A stretch of 53,581 nt of DNA from an uncultured Bacteroidales bacterium. Its GTDB lineage: Bacteria > Bacteroidota > Bacteroidia > Bacteroidales > UBA932. Of this stretch, positions 7,965 to 17,054 are shown in pieces (position 1 is the stretch's first letter; the number at the start of each line of letters is the position of its first letter). A program made the translations under genes and the position numbers. The stretch lies in contig CALVDQ010000016.1 of the NCBI GenBank assembly GCA_944326325.1, positions 1-53,581 of the forward strand, read 5' to 3'. The notes under the pieces were generated by a model. The model was not told the origin of the DNA, searched no databases, and saw nothing but the letters and a program-made list of their open reading frames with translations.

Positions 7965-8840
7965 ATGGAAAAGTACAGTCGGAGAACACGTTACGGGAAA
8001 AGCTTCCTTTCCGATACGGACCATATACGTTACGAGGAGACGGACCTGTCTTTCCTCGCGGGCAGCCCATGCCATTTCCGGTGCGGAATATACATGGCCT
8101 GTGTGTCGGGAAGGTGCGAGGTCTCCACCGGTGCGGAAACTTTCCATCTCGAGCCGCAGACTGAGCTGATATTCCTGAACGGGACCCTGCTGCACAGGCT
8201 CGGGGCTACGGAAGATTTCAGGGTCAGGATGATAGTCTTTCCCGAAGACGTCTTCCTGAAGGCTATCCTGCCGATAGATACACCTTACATGAATTATGCT
8301 GACGAACACCCGTGCTACCGCCACACGCCTGATGCCAGGAGCCAGGCCACATGGACGCAGATGTGCCATTGGATGGACACCGCGCAGATGCTTTTCTCCG
8401 GTGGCTATCAGACGCAGTTCAGGGATCTTCAGGAATACAATTTCCTCCAGGGGCTTCTTCTGTGGCTTTTCAACACTGTCCCGGAGAAACTCGAGGTCCA
8501 TCCGCGCTTTTCCAGGCAGCAGCTGCTCTGCCAGCAGTTCCTGCAGCTTGTCCGGGAGTACGGGAAGGCAGAGCATTCAGCCTCTTTCTATGCGGAAAAG
8601 CTCTGTGTCTCTCCCCGCTATCTCCACAGGGCCACGTCCCGCTGCCTCGAGGGCCGTTCTCCCAAGAAACTGATCGAGGAGCAGCTGGTGGCGGAAGTGG
8701 AAGTACTGCTCAACGACCCGGACATGACGGTCACTGCCATAGCCGAACAGCTGAATTTTGCGGACCAGTCGTATCTAACACGTTTTTTCAAGCGCCATAC
8801 AGGTCTTTCCCCGAAACAGTACAGGTCCAGGAAAGGCTGA
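7965..8840 (+). CDS. AraC-family transcriptional regulator
   Basis: The 291-residue protein (306 if the upstream in-frame ATG at 7920 is used) has a cupin-like N-terminal sensing domain ('CVSGRCEVSTGAETFHLEPQTELIFLNGTLLHRLG'). It ends in a double helix-turn-helix typical of AraC regulators: 'EHSASFYAEKLCVSPRYLHRATSR' and 'TVTAIAEQLNFADQSYLTRFFKRHTGLSPKQYR', with the conserved FKR..G.SP.QYR end. It is divergent from an MFS exporter and probably controls it; this is inferred from position only. The start at 7965 leaves a normal 5' leader after the predicted promoter. Confidence 0.88.
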   Translation: MEKYSRRTRYGKSFLSDTDHIRYEETDLSFLAGSPCHFRCGIYMACVSGRCEVSTGAETFHLEPQTELIFLNGTLLHRLGATEDFRVRMIVFPEDVFLKAILPIDTPYMNYADEHPCYRHTPDARSQATWTQMCHWMDTAQMLFSGGYQTQFRDLQEYNFLQGLLLWLFNTVPEKLEVHPRFSRQQLLCQQFLQLVREYGKAEHSASFYAEKLCVSPRYLHRATSRCLEGRSPKKLIEEQLVAEVEVLLNDPDMTVTAIAEQLNFADQSYLTRFFKRHTGLSPKQYRSRKG

Positions 8841-8841
8841 C

Positions 8842-8917
8842 TTTTCCGGGACAGGATCCCCTGATCCCACGGCCGGGAAATCAGGACGGCCCCGGAAATA
8901 TTTTCCAAAAAATATTT
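8842..8917. repeat. Nested inverted repeats after the AraC gene
   Basis: TTTCCGGG (8843-8850) pairs with CCCGGAAA (8891-8898). Inside lie GGATC-CCCT-GATCC (8854-8867) and GGCC...GGCC (8871-8874, 8888-8891). An AT-rich hairpin AAATATTTT/AAAATATTT (8896-8904, 8909-8917) follows directly. There is no long T run after the GC-rich stem, so it is only a possible terminator. The interval 8841-8963 otherwise holds the candidate recQ promoter. Confidence 0.5.
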
Positions 8918-8944
8918 GAGGTCATAAAAAAAATGATAACTTTA
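8915..8944 (+). promoter_or_regulatory. Candidate recQ promoter
   Basis: TTTG (8915-8918), 18-nt spacer, then TAACTTTA (8937-8944), which matches TAnnTTTG at 7 of 8 positions. The start would fall about 10-15 nt before the recQ ATG. Confidence 0.35.
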
Positions 8945-8963
8945 TAGGGTTAAATTCTGCTAT

Positions 8964-11168
8964 ATGGCTATCGACTCAAAAACATTGCATTCGAAGCTGA
9001 AGGAATTTTTCGGCTTCGATTCATTCAAGGGAGACCAGGAAAAGATCATAGCACATCTCGTGTCCGGGAACAACGCATTCGTCCTTATGCCTACGGGCGG
9101 GGGCAAGTCGCTCTGTTACCAGCTTCCTGCCCTCGTCATGGAGGGTACGGCGATAGTGATTTCACCTCTCATCGCCCTGATGAAGAATCAGGTGGATGCT
9201 ATCCGCGGGTTTGTATCCGGAAACGACGGCATAGCGCATTTCCTGAATTCTTCCTTGTCGAAAGCCCAGATAAACGAAGTCAGGGAGGATCTCCTTTCCG
9301 GCGTCACCAAGCTCCTCTATGTCGCTCCTGAGTCATTGACAAAACCGGAGAACATCGAGATCCTTAAGGAAATTGAAATTTCATTCTATGCCGTTGACGA
9401 GGCGCATTGCATCTCCGAGTGGGGGCATGACTTCCGTCCGGAATACAGGCGTATAAGGAATATAATCGAGGAGATAGGAGAGGCTCCGGTCATCGCCCTT
9501 ACAGCGACGGCTACCCCCAAGGTACAGAGTGACATACAGAAAAATCTAGGGATCCAGGACGCAAAGGTGTTCAAGTCCTCCTTCAACCGGCCCAACCTCT
9601 ATTATGAGGTCAGGGACAAGTCCGATCCCAAAAGGGACATAATCAGGTTCATAAAGCAGAATCCGGGGAAGTCCGGTATCATATACTGTCTGAGCAGGAA
9701 AAAAGTCGAGGAACTTGCGGAGCTACTCAATATCAACGGTATCAAGGCTCTTCCTTACCATGCCGGCCTGGACGCCAGGACAAGGGCTGAAAACCAGGAC
9801 AGGTTCCTGATGGAAGAGATAGACGTCATCGTGGCCACTATCGCTTTCGGTATGGGCATTGACAAGCCTGACGTCCGCTTCGTCATACACTACGACATCC
9901 CGAAGAGCATGGAGGGGTATTATCAGGAGACCGGCCGGGCCGGAAGGGACGGAGGCGAAGGGAAATGCATAGCATTCTACAGCTACAAGGATATAGTGAA
10001 GCTTGAGAAGTTCATGCAGGGCAAGCCTGTGGCCGAACAGGAGATTGGCAAGCAGCTGCTTCTGGAGACCGTGGCATACGCCGAGTCCAACCAGTGCCGC
10101 AGGAAGCTGCTGATGAACTATTTCGGCGAGGACTATACCCAGGACAACTGCGGAGCCTGCGACAATTGCCTCCATCCCAGGAAACAGTTTGACGGACAGG
10201 AGGAGATGTGCCTGATTATAGAACTGATAGAGTCCATGCCGGAACATTTCAAGGCCGAGCATCTCGCGAATATCCTTGCAGGGGAGTCCAACGCCTTGAT
10301 AAAGTCCTACGAACATGACAGGCTGGAGTTCTTCGGAGCCGGGAAAGACCACACTTTCCGTTTCTGGTGTGATGTCATCCACCAGGGGATAGTCCGCCAT
10401 CTGCTCGAGAAGGACATAGAGGCCTACGGTCTGATATATGTCACGGATCAGGGTCGGGAATTCGACGCGCATCCTTATCAGATAATGCTTACGGAAGAGC
10501 GTCACTTCGTGGAAGGGGAAGATGACGATGACGATGCTCCGGCAGCGGGTGCAAGGACCGGCGGCGGAGGAGGGGACCAGGTCCTCCTGGCCATGCTCAA
10601 GGACCTCCGTGCAGATCTTTCAAAGAAGCTGCATCTCCAGCCGTGGATCCTGTTCGGGGACCCGGCTCTCGAGGATATGTCCATAACCTACCCTGTCACC
10701 CTGGAGGAACTGAAGAACTGCCAGGGTGTCGGTGAAGGCAAGGCCAGGAAATACGGCCGGGAGTTCGTTTCCCTGATCGACAGGTATGTCAAGGAAAACG
10801 ATATCGAGAGACCTGACGATTTCGTGGTGAAGTCGATAGGCAATTCTTCGTCGGCCAACAAGCTTTTCATCATACAGGGAATCGACCGCAAACTCTCTCT
10901 CGAGGATATCGCAGGAGCCAAGAGTCTCGAGATGGACGAGCTCCTGTCGGAGATCGAGACGATAGTCGCGTCAGGCACAAAACTGGACCTTGACTATTAT
11001 ATAAGCCAGACTGTCGATGACGATGTTGTCGACGAGATTTATGATTACTTCAGGGAGGAGGCTGAATCGGATTCCCTGGAGGAGGCCATGGCCGAACTCG
11101 GACAGGACTATGATGAGTTTGAGGTGAGGCTGGTGCGCCTGAAGTTCCTGTGTGAGGTTGCAAATTGA
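8964..11168 (+). CDS. recQ: ATP-dependent DNA helicase RecQ
   Basis: A 734-residue superfamily 2, 3'-5' DNA helicase for recombination and fork repair. The Walker A is TGGGKS (Lys48), the Walker B is DEAH (145-148), and the RecQ aromatic-rich loop 'HCISEWGHDFRPEY' follows it. The helicase C-terminal domain shows 'GIIYCLSRKKVEEL' and 'ATIAFGMGIDKPDVRFVIH'. The zinc subdomain cysteines are in 'NQCRRKLL' and 'NCGACDNCLHP', then a winged-helix RQC region. An acidic/glycine-rich hinge (about 512-530) leads to an HRDC domain (about 530-610), with a further about 110-residue C-terminal extension. This length is usual for Bacteroidetes RecQ and longer than E. coli RecQ. Confidence 0.96.
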   Translation: MAIDSKTLHSKLKEFFGFDSFKGDQEKIIAHLVSGNNAFVLMPTGGGKSLCYQLPALVMEGTAIVISPLIALMKNQVDAIRGFVSGNDGIAHFLNSSLSKAQINEVREDLLSGVTKLLYVAPESLTKPENIEILKEIEISFYAVDEAHCISEWGHDFRPEYRRIRNIIEEIGEAPVIALTATATPKVQSDIQKNLGIQDAKVFKSSFNRPNLYYEVRDKSDPKRDIIRFIKQNPGKSGIIYCLSRKKVEELAELLNINGIKALPYHAGLDARTRAENQDRFLMEEIDVIVATIAFGMGIDKPDVRFVIHYDIPKSMEGYYQETGRAGRDGGEGKCIAFYSYKDIVKLEKFMQGKPVAEQEIGKQLLLETVAYAESNQCRRKLLMNYFGEDYTQDNCGACDNCLHPRKQFDGQEEMCLIIELIESMPEHFKAEHLANILAGESNALIKSYEHDRLEFFGAGKDHTFRFWCDVIHQGIVRHLLEKDIEAYGLIYVTDQGREFDAHPYQIMLTEERHFVEGEDDDDDAPAAGARTGGGGGDQVLLAMLKDLRADLSKKLHLQPWILFGDPALEDMSITYPVTLEELKNCQGVGEGKARKYGREFVSLIDRYVKENDIERPDDFVVKSIGNSSSANKLFIIQGIDRKLSLEDIAGAKSLEMDELLSEIETIVASGTKLDLDYYISQTVDDDVVDEIYDYFREEAESDSLEEAMAELGQDYDEFEVRLVRLKFLCEVAN

Positions 11169-11175
11169 TCCATAT

Positions 11176-11778
11176 ATGAAATATCTTGTTTTATCACTTG
11201 CTCTGGCGGCAGGAATGCTTGTTTCCTGCTCCGGCACCCAGGAAAGTACGGAAATGGTACAGAATGAGACACTTGAAAATCTGAAGACACGCCGGGCCAT
11301 ACGGTCCTATACGGACAGCGTGCCTCCAAAGGAGCTTATACGGAAGATCACGGAAGCCGGAACATACGCCCCGACGGGGATGGGAAGGCAGTCCCCGATA
11401 ATCGTTGCCGTGACCGACAAGTCCGTGCGTGACAGGATCTCACGGATGAATGCGGCTGTGATGGGATCGGATTCCGACCCGTTCTACGGAGCCCCGGTAG
11501 TGCTGGTTGTCCTTGCGGACAAGGATTGTCCGACATATCTTTATGACGGTTCTCTCGTGATGGGCAACCTTCTGAATGCAGCCCATGCTGTGGGGCTCGG
11601 AAGCTGCTGGATACACCGCGCCAAGGAAGTGTTTGAAAGCGAGGAAGGCAAGGCCCTGCTGAAGGAGTGGGGAATCGAGGGCAACTACGAGGGCATAGGA
11701 AACTGCATCATCGGCTATGCCGCCGAGACCCCGGCGCCCAAGCCGCGCAAGCCGGACTACGTCCGTTATATAGAATAA
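11176..11778 (+). CDS. Nitroreductase-family lipoprotein
   Basis: A 200-residue FMN-dependent nitroreductase-like protein. The start at 11176 gives a lipoprotein signal peptide with lipobox LVSC, unusual for a family that is mostly cytoplasmic but seen in Bacteroidetes. The family signature is 'LENLKTRRAIRSYTD' and 'AGTYAPTGMGRQSP' near the N-terminus, and 'LLNAAHAVGLGSCWIHRAKEVF' in the middle. The natural substrate is unknown. It begins 7 nt after the recQ stop, so it is probably co-transcribed, and it converges with the PHP phosphatase gene at a distance of 9 nt. Confidence 0.86.
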   Translation: MKYLVLSLALAAGMLVSCSGTQESTEMVQNETLENLKTRRAIRSYTDSVPPKELIRKITEAGTYAPTGMGRQSPIIVAVTDKSVRDRISRMNAAVMGSDSDPFYGAPVVLVVLADKDCPTYLYDGSLVMGNLLNAAHAVGLGSCWIHRAKEVFESEEGKALLKEWGIEGNYEGIGNCIIGYAAETPAPKPRKPDYVRYIE

Positions 11779-11787
11779 AAAACCCTG

Positions 11788-12615
11788 TCAGATCTTCTCC
11801 ATAACCGGCTTCCGGGCCTGGAAATGGGCTGTGTATGCGAATCCGCAGGACTTGATGAAATCTTCGTAATACGGGAAATTCTCACCCACCCGTTCGGGAT
11901 TGTGGGAGTCGGAGCCCAGACTTATGGCTTCGCCTCCCATTTCCTTGAACCGCAGGAGTATGTCCTTGTCCAGGACAGGCGTGCGGCCTTTGTAGTCCTG
12001 GTAGGTCTTCGTATTTATTTCCAAAGCCTTGCCGTTTTCTGCGAGATATTTCAGGATTCCGTCGAAGATGTCAGGGAAATCCTTGTAGAATATGCTGCAC
12101 TCCGGATAGGGCGCATACCGTGCCACGTAGTCGAAATGTCCGAAAATGTCGAAATCCCCGAGCCAGACCATTTCTTCCAGGGCTGTCTCAAGGTAATGTC
12201 CGTAGGCTGACTTCCAGTCTTTCCCTTTATAGTATCCTCCCCAGAAAGGATCGGTGTCGTCGAGATAGTGCAGGGAAGCTATCACCTGGTCGAATTCATG
12301 CTCCGCCAGAAGTTTCCTTATGTTTTCCCTGGACCTGACTTCGAGTCCGATCTCCACGCCCTTGAAGATCATGAATCCATCCGAGTCCTCCCGTACCCTG
12401 TCGATCTCCGCCTGCTGTGCGGCTATGTCGAACTGTTCCGGTATGCAATGCTCGAAACTGGCTTTCATGGCAGGTACATAGAAATCGCAGTGGTCCGTGA
12501 AGCACATTCCGGACAGGCCGGCAGCCTTGCCTGCACGTGCGGAGGCTTCGACGGAGGCATTCTTCCCGTCGAAGGAGAACTGGCTGTGGTTGTGGTTGTC
12601 GTAGAGTCTTCCCAT
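11788..12615 (-). CDS. PHP-domain histidinol-phosphatase-like hydrolase
   Basis: A 275-residue metal-dependent phosphoesterase of the PHP superfamily, closest in my reading to the HisJ/HisK histidinol-phosphatase group. Metal-binding motifs are 'DNHNHSQFSFDG' at the N-terminus, 'CFTDHCDF' (about 39-46), 'GVEIGLE', 'FGHFDYVARY' and the C-terminal 'SLGSDSHNPERVG'. No other histidine-biosynthesis gene lies in the window, so the histidinol-phosphate substrate is a family-based guess. It is 13 nt downstream of fhs and likely shares its transcript. Confidence 0.82.
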   Translation of the reverse strand: MGRLYDNHNHSQFSFDGKNASVEASARAGKAAGLSGMCFTDHCDFYVPAMKASFEHCIPEQFDIAAQQAEIDRVREDSDGFMIFKGVEIGLEVRSRENIRKLLAEHEFDQVIASLHYLDDTDPFWGGYYKGKDWKSAYGHYLETALEEMVWLGDFDIFGHFDYVARYAPYPECSIFYKDFPDIFDGILKYLAENGKALEINTKTYQDYKGRTPVLDKDILLRFKEMGGEAISLGSDSHNPERVGENFPYYEDFIKSCGFAYTAHFQARKPVMEKI

Positions 12616-12628
12616 GTGCCGCTTCCTT

Positions 12629-14296
12629 TTAGCTCAGTCCTTCTATCTGTCCGTCCTTCACGTCTATCCTGAGGGCCTGCGGCGACTTGGGCAATCCCGG
12701 CATCCTGATGATGTCTCCGGCTATCGCCACTATCATTTCCGCACCGGTGTTTATGACTATGTCCTTTATCTCGAAATCGAAACCTTCCGGGGCCCCGTAT
12801 CTTTTCGGGTCTTGGGAGAAGGAATACTGCGTCTTGGCAATGCAGACAGGATAGTGCGACAAGCCGAGAGCTTCGATCCTCGCTATCTTCTTCAGGCTCT
12901 GGGAACTGAACGATACGGAGCCTGCACCGTAGATTCCTTTTGCAACGGCGGTGATCTTCCCGGTTGTCCCGGTTTCGTCCGAATATGTGAACTTCAGCGG
13001 TCCGGACGGGTCTTTCTCTATGATTTCCACAACTTTTTCAGCCATGGCGGCCGCACCTTCTCCCCCGTGGGCATAGGCATCGTTGACGGCGAAATATACG
13101 CCTGCTTCACGACAGTGTTCCTCCACCATGCTGATCTCTTCTTCGGTATCGGAGGCGAACCTGTTGAAGCAGACAAGGACTGTCTGGCCGAAACCTTTAA
13201 GGTTGCGGATGTGTCTGTCGAGATTTGCAAAACCTTTCCTTACGCCTTCCGCGTCCGGCTCCTTTATCCTGTCGAGAGGTACGTCCCCGTGCATCTTCAG
13301 TCCCTGGAGTGTCGCGACAAGCATGGTGAGCTTCGGACACAGGCCGCTTTTCCTGCATTTTATGTTGAAGAACTTTTCGGCCCCGAGGTCGGCCCCGAAT
13401 CCGGCTTCGGTGATGACGTAGTCCCCGAATGTCATGGCCTCCCGTGTGGCGATTATGGAATTGCATCCGTGGGCTATGTTGGCGAACGGCCCTCCGTGGA
13501 CGATGGCTGCCGACCCCTCCGTGGTCTGCACGAGATTCGGCTTGATGGCGTCCGCCATCAGCGCAGCCATCGCCCCTGCCACGCCCATGTCATTTACCGT
13601 GAAGGGCTTGTCATCAAAGGTGTATCCCAAAGTGATGTTGCCTATCCGTCTCTTTACATCATCCAGGTCTTTTGCAAGGCAGAGTATCGCCATGATTTCC
13701 GATGCGGGGGTGATGTCGAACCCGGACTCCTGAGGCAGCCCGTTTGTCCTCGGCCCGAGTCCGGTCACTATGCTTCTCAGGGACCTGTCGTTCACGTCAA
13801 GGACCCTTTTCCATACCACTTCCTTAAGTGCAAACCCTTCGGCCTGGTGCTGGTAGAGATAGTTGTCAAGCAGGGCGGCGATCATGTTGTGCGTGGAGGT
13901 CACGGCATGGAAATCGCCCGTGAAATGAAGGTTTATCTTCTCCATCGGCAGCACCTGTGCATAGCCGCCTCCGGCAGCCCCGCCTTTCAGTCCGAAACAA
14001 GGCCCCAGGGACGGCTCCCTTAAAGCCACTATGGCTTTCTTCCCTATTCTGTTCAACCCGAGGGCAAGCCCGATGGAGGCTGTGGTCTTGCCGATGCCCG
14101 CCTTGGTGGCGGTGATGGCGGTCACGAGGATGAGGTTGCTGGAGGAAACCTTTTCTCCGTCAATGAGTCCGACTGGAACCTTGGCCATGTACCGTCCGTA
14201 CGGTTCTATGTCATCTTCGCAGATGCCTATACCGGATGCCACCTCGGTTATCTTTCTCATCTTGGTGTTCCTGGCGATTTCTATGTCTGTCTTCAT
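12629..14296 (-). CDS. fhs: Formate-tetrahydrofolate ligase
   Basis: ATP-dependent synthesis of 10-formyl-THF from formate and tetrahydrofolate in one-carbon metabolism. At 555 residues it has full length. The nucleotide-binding region reads '[11 protein letters not shown]' (62-72), the variant I know from Bacteroidetes homologues in place of TPxGEGKTT. It is followed by the diagnostic '[24 protein letters not shown]' region and '[16 protein letters not shown]'. The C-terminal '[20 protein letters not shown]' block is also typical. It is the first gene of a two-gene minus-strand unit with the PHP phosphatase. Confidence 0.95.
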   Translation of the reverse strand: MKTDIEIARNTKMRKITEVASGIGICEDDIEPYGRYMAKVPVGLIDGEKVSSSNLILVTAITATKAGIGKTTASIGLALGLNRIGKKAIVALREPSLGPCFGLKGGAAGGGYAQVLPMEKINLHFTGDFHAVTSTHNMIAALLDNYLYQHQAEGFALKEVVWKRVLDVNDRSLRSIVTGLGPRTNGLPQESGFDITPASEIMAILCLAKDLDDVKRRIGNITLGYTFDDKPFTVNDMGVAGAMAALMADAIKPNLVQTTEGSAAIVHGGPFANIAHGCNSIIATREAMTFGDYVITEAGFGADLGAEKFFNIKCRKSGLCPKLTMLVATLQGLKMHGDVPLDRIKEPDAEGVRKGFANLDRHIRNLKGFGQTVLVCFNRFASDTEEEISMVEEHCREAGVYFAVNDAYAHGGEGAAAMAEKVVEIIEKDPSGPLKFTYSDETGTTGKITAVAKGIYGAGSVSFSSQSLKKIARIEALGLSHYPVCIAKTQYSFSQDPKRYGAPEGFDFEIKDIVINTGAEMIVAIAGDIIRMPGLPKSPQALRIDVKDGQIEGLS

Positions 14297-14343
14297 ATTT
14301 GAATTTCTCTATCACGAACGGGCGAAATTAGTAAAATAATTCG

Positions 14344-14351
14344 TAATTTTG
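14344..14351 (+). promoter_or_regulatory. Candidate -7 element for the DUF308 gene
   Basis: TAATTTTG is an exact TAnnTTTG match, 29 nt before the ATG at 14381. No properly spaced TTTG was found upstream. It is the only signal seen in the 84-nt divergent gap with fhs. Confidence 0.4.
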
Positions 14352-14380
14352 TATTCTTGTACATTCTAAAATTATGTCGT

Positions 14381-15031
14381 ATGATTACTTTCGGTTTCAA
14401 GAACAGATACAGCGGCGTGGTCAGGGCTGCAGTGGCGATCCTTATCGGTTTCATCATGGTCCTCAAGCCTGAAACCTCACTCATATTCCTGGTCAAGGTA
14501 ATTGCCGCAATCATGATAGCTTCCGGGGCAGTATCCCTCGTGTACGGGGTGCTGAACCGCAGGAACGGCGGTCTGGGTCTCCTTATATTCAATACGGTGG
14601 TGGATATCCTTATCGGTATCCTTCTTTTCAGCTTTCCGGATGAGGTGGCGAGTTTCGTCATTATCCTGATCGGGATAATCCTGGTGGTGTTCGGGCTTTT
14701 CCAGATTGTCACCATGGCGAGTGCGTCCCGCTTCGTTCCTCTGGGGTTCTGGACATTCGTGCTTCCGGTGATATGTACGGCCGGCGGCGCCCTCCTGCTG
14801 GTCAATCCTTTCGGGGCTGCATCCACCCTTACGCTCGTAGCCGGCATAGCCATTCTCGTATATGGGATTTCAGAACTTTTCGCGTCCTGGAAAATGGCGA
14901 AGGCGATACATGAATATGAGATAAAGTTCCCTTCTTCCGGCAGCGGCTCCGGGTCCGGCACGAAGAGCGGCATTGACTACAGCGGGGCGAAGGATGCCGA
15001 GTTCGAGAAGGCCGGTGAGGATAACCAGTGA
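14381..15031 (+). CDS. DUF308 (HdeD-like) membrane protein
   Basis: A 216-residue integral membrane protein with about six hydrophobic segments in pairs ('AAVAILIGFIMVL', 'VKVIAAIMIASGAVSLVYG', 'LIFNTVVDILIGILLF', 'VIILIGIILVVFGLFQI', 'VLPVICTAGGALLLV', 'LVAGIAILVYGISELF'), as in HdeD/DUF308 proteins. It ends in a hydrophilic tail with a Gly-Ser-rich stretch. HdeD is linked to acid resistance in E. coli, but no such role can be read here. The ATG at 14381 is preferred to an in-frame TTG 24 nt upstream. Its stop overlaps a GTG upstream of dnaG and lies 2 nt before the dnaG ATG. Confidence 0.85.
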   Translation: MITFGFKNRYSGVVRAAVAILIGFIMVLKPETSLIFLVKVIAAIMIASGAVSLVYGVLNRRNGGLGLLIFNTVVDILIGILLFSFPDEVASFVIILIGIILVVFGLFQIVTMASASRFVPLGFWTFVLPVICTAGGALLLVNPFGAASTLTLVAGIAILVYGISELFASWKMAKAIHEYEIKFPSSGSGSGSGTKSGIDYSGAKDAEFEKAGEDNQ

Positions 15032-15033
15032 CG

Positions 15034-17022
15034 ATGATTCCGAGGGACACTGTCGAAAAGATACTGGATTCAGCGCAGATTGTGGATGTAGTAGGTGATT
15101 TTGTCACTCTGAAGCGTCAGGGGGCCAACTACATTGCCTGCTGTCCGTTTCACAACGAAAAGACTCCGTCGTTCTATGTCTCCCCGGCCAAGGGCATCTT
15201 CAAATGTTTCGGCTGCGGGAAATCGGGGACGGCGGTAGGCTTTGTCATGGAGCATGAGAGCCTGTCATACGTGGAGGCGCTGAAATATCTTGCCAGGAAA
15301 TACCATATAGAGATTGTCGAGAAGGAAGAGACTGCCGAGGAGATCGCCCAAAGGCAGAGAGGGGAGAGCCTTCTGCTCGTATCCGAGTTCGCGGCCGGAT
15401 TCTTCAGGGAAAGCCTGAAGACTGCGGAAGGCCAGGCCGGATATGCCTATTTCAAGACCAGGGGCCTGGAAGATGCCACGATAGAGAAATTCGGCCTCGG
15501 TTGGGCTCCGTCCGACCGCACGGCACTGGCCTCAGCTGCAAGGGCTGCCGGCTACAAGGAAGAATTCCTGGTGGATACGGGACTGTGCTACAGGAGGGAT
15601 GACGGGAAACTTGTCGACCGTTTCCACGAGAGGGCCATGTTCCCTATCCATTCCCCGGGAGGAAGGGTGCTGGCGTTCGGGGGCAGGACGTTGAAGTCCG
15701 ACAAGACCGTGGCCAAGTACGTGAATTCCCCCGAAACGGAGATATACGTCAAAAGCCGTTCCCTGTACGGGATATGGTTTGCCAGGAACGAGATCGTAAG
15801 GCAGGACAGGTGCATCCTTGTGGAAGGCTACCTGGACGTGATTTCCATGCACCAGCTCGGGATCCGTAACGTGGTGGCTTCGAGCGGGACCTCCCTTACT
15901 GTGGAACAGATACGGCTCATAAAGAAATATTCGGAGAACGTAACAATAATCTATGACGGAGATCCCGCGGGTATCAAGGCAGCGCTCAGGGGGATAAATC
16001 TTGTCCTGAAGGAAGGGCTGAATGTCAAGGTGGTGCTCCTGCCGGACGGAGACGACCCGGATTCCTTTTCCAGGAAGCATACTTTGGAGGAGGTTACGGC
16101 TTTCCTGTCGGCCCATGAACAGGATTTCATAGGCTTCAAGTCCGACATACTCCTGGCCGAGGCCGGAAACGACCCCCTGAAAAAGGCGGCCCTTATAAAC
16201 GACATAGCCGATACCGTAGCCGTGATTCCGGATGCGGTGAAACGTTCGGTATATGTGGAGACGTGCAGCGAGAGGTTCAACATATCTTCCCGCATCCTTT
16301 TTGACAGGATAAGGACTTCCCGGATGGAAATGCTGGAAGCAGGACAGCGGCAGGAGGAAATACGCCGCCGCAGGGAGGAACTGGCATCCGTGACGGGCCA
16401 TGATGCCGGCGTGCAGCCCACGGATTCCTTTCCCCGGCCCGAGGTTTCCAGGGAACCGGTAAGCCTGGATGACCCGTTCCTTGCCCCATGTGAGAAGGAG
16501 CTGCTCGGATTCATCCTTGAGCACGGGAGGACTCCTCTGGAGTTTGACCAGGATTCGGAATTCTTTGTCCCGGAAGGGGAGCCCGATACGGTAGCCGAGT
16601 TCATCAGCGGTGCCCTGGCCGTGGACAACGTGGTGTTTTCCAATACCCCTTACCGGAAAGTCTACGACAGCTATTTCGCGATGTATGACCAGGGGCTTAC
16701 CCAGGAACAGATGCAGACAAGGCTTCTGAACAGCCAGGATGCGGACATTGCGGCTGTGGCGGCGGACCTTCTGGTGGACAAATATCTGCTGACGGTTGAG
16801 AATTATCGCAGTTCGCTTACTTCTGTTGCCACACAATTGATTATCTTTGTGCCGAAATCCCTGTTCGCATATCAAAGCCGGCGTCTGGACAAGATGGCAA
16901 GGGAGCTGTCGGAAAGCCTCGCTTCGGCCCCGGACCTTCAGGAACAGATGCGCATTCTCGGAAAGATGGACATTATGAACAAGGCGAGGGCTGCGATAAA
17001 CAGGAAACTCGGCAGGGTATGA
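15034..17022 (+). CDS. dnaG: DNA primase
   Basis: Synthesises RNA primers for replication. The 662-residue protein starts [10 protein letters not shown]. The N-terminal zinc ribbon (CPFH at 37-40, CFGC at 58-61) is complete. The catalytic core shows '[23 protein letters not shown]', the TOPRIM motif '[15 protein letters not shown]' with '[12 protein letters not shown]', and 'PDGDDPDSF'. The C-terminal helicase-interaction region is less conserved. An in-frame GTG at 15028 would add two residues; the ATG is chosen because DnaG proteins usually begin MIP. It starts 2 nt after the DUF308 stop, so translational coupling is plausible. Confidence 0.96.
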   Translation: MIPRDTVEKILDSAQIVDVVGDFVTLKRQGANYIACCPFHNEKTPSFYVSPAKGIFKCFGCGKSGTAVGFVMEHESLSYVEALKYLARKYHIEIVEKEETAEEIAQRQRGESLLLVSEFAAGFFRESLKTAEGQAGYAYFKTRGLEDATIEKFGLGWAPSDRTALASAARAAGYKEEFLVDTGLCYRRDDGKLVDRFHERAMFPIHSPGGRVLAFGGRTLKSDKTVAKYVNSPETEIYVKSRSLYGIWFARNEIVRQDRCILVEGYLDVISMHQLGIRNVVASSGTSLTVEQIRLIKKYSENVTIIYDGDPAGIKAALRGINLVLKEGLNVKVVLLPDGDDPDSFSRKHTLEEVTAFLSAHEQDFIGFKSDILLAEAGNDPLKKAALINDIADTVAVIPDAVKRSVYVETCSERFNISSRILFDRIRTSRMEMLEAGQRQEEIRRRREELASVTGHDAGVQPTDSFPRPEVSREPVSLDDPFLAPCEKELLGFILEHGRTPLEFDQDSEFFVPEGEPDTVAEFISGALAVDNVVFSNTPYRKVYDSYFAMYDQGLTQEQMQTRLLNSQDADIAAVAADLLVDKYLLTVENYRSSLTSVATQLIIFVPKSLFAYQSRRLDKMARELSESLASAPDLQEQMRILGKMDIMNKARAAINRKLGRV

Positions 17023-17054
17023 CCGGACATTTAATATTTAGAATAAAAACTGAT

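Noticed and set aside
12614..14023. 469-codon frame antisense to fhs
   Set aside because: Shadow of fhs codon bias; the translation has no family signature and the sense strand encodes a full formate-THF ligase.
15532..16875. 447-codon frame antisense to dnaG
   Set aside because: Shadow frame; dnaG motifs on the plus strand are complete.
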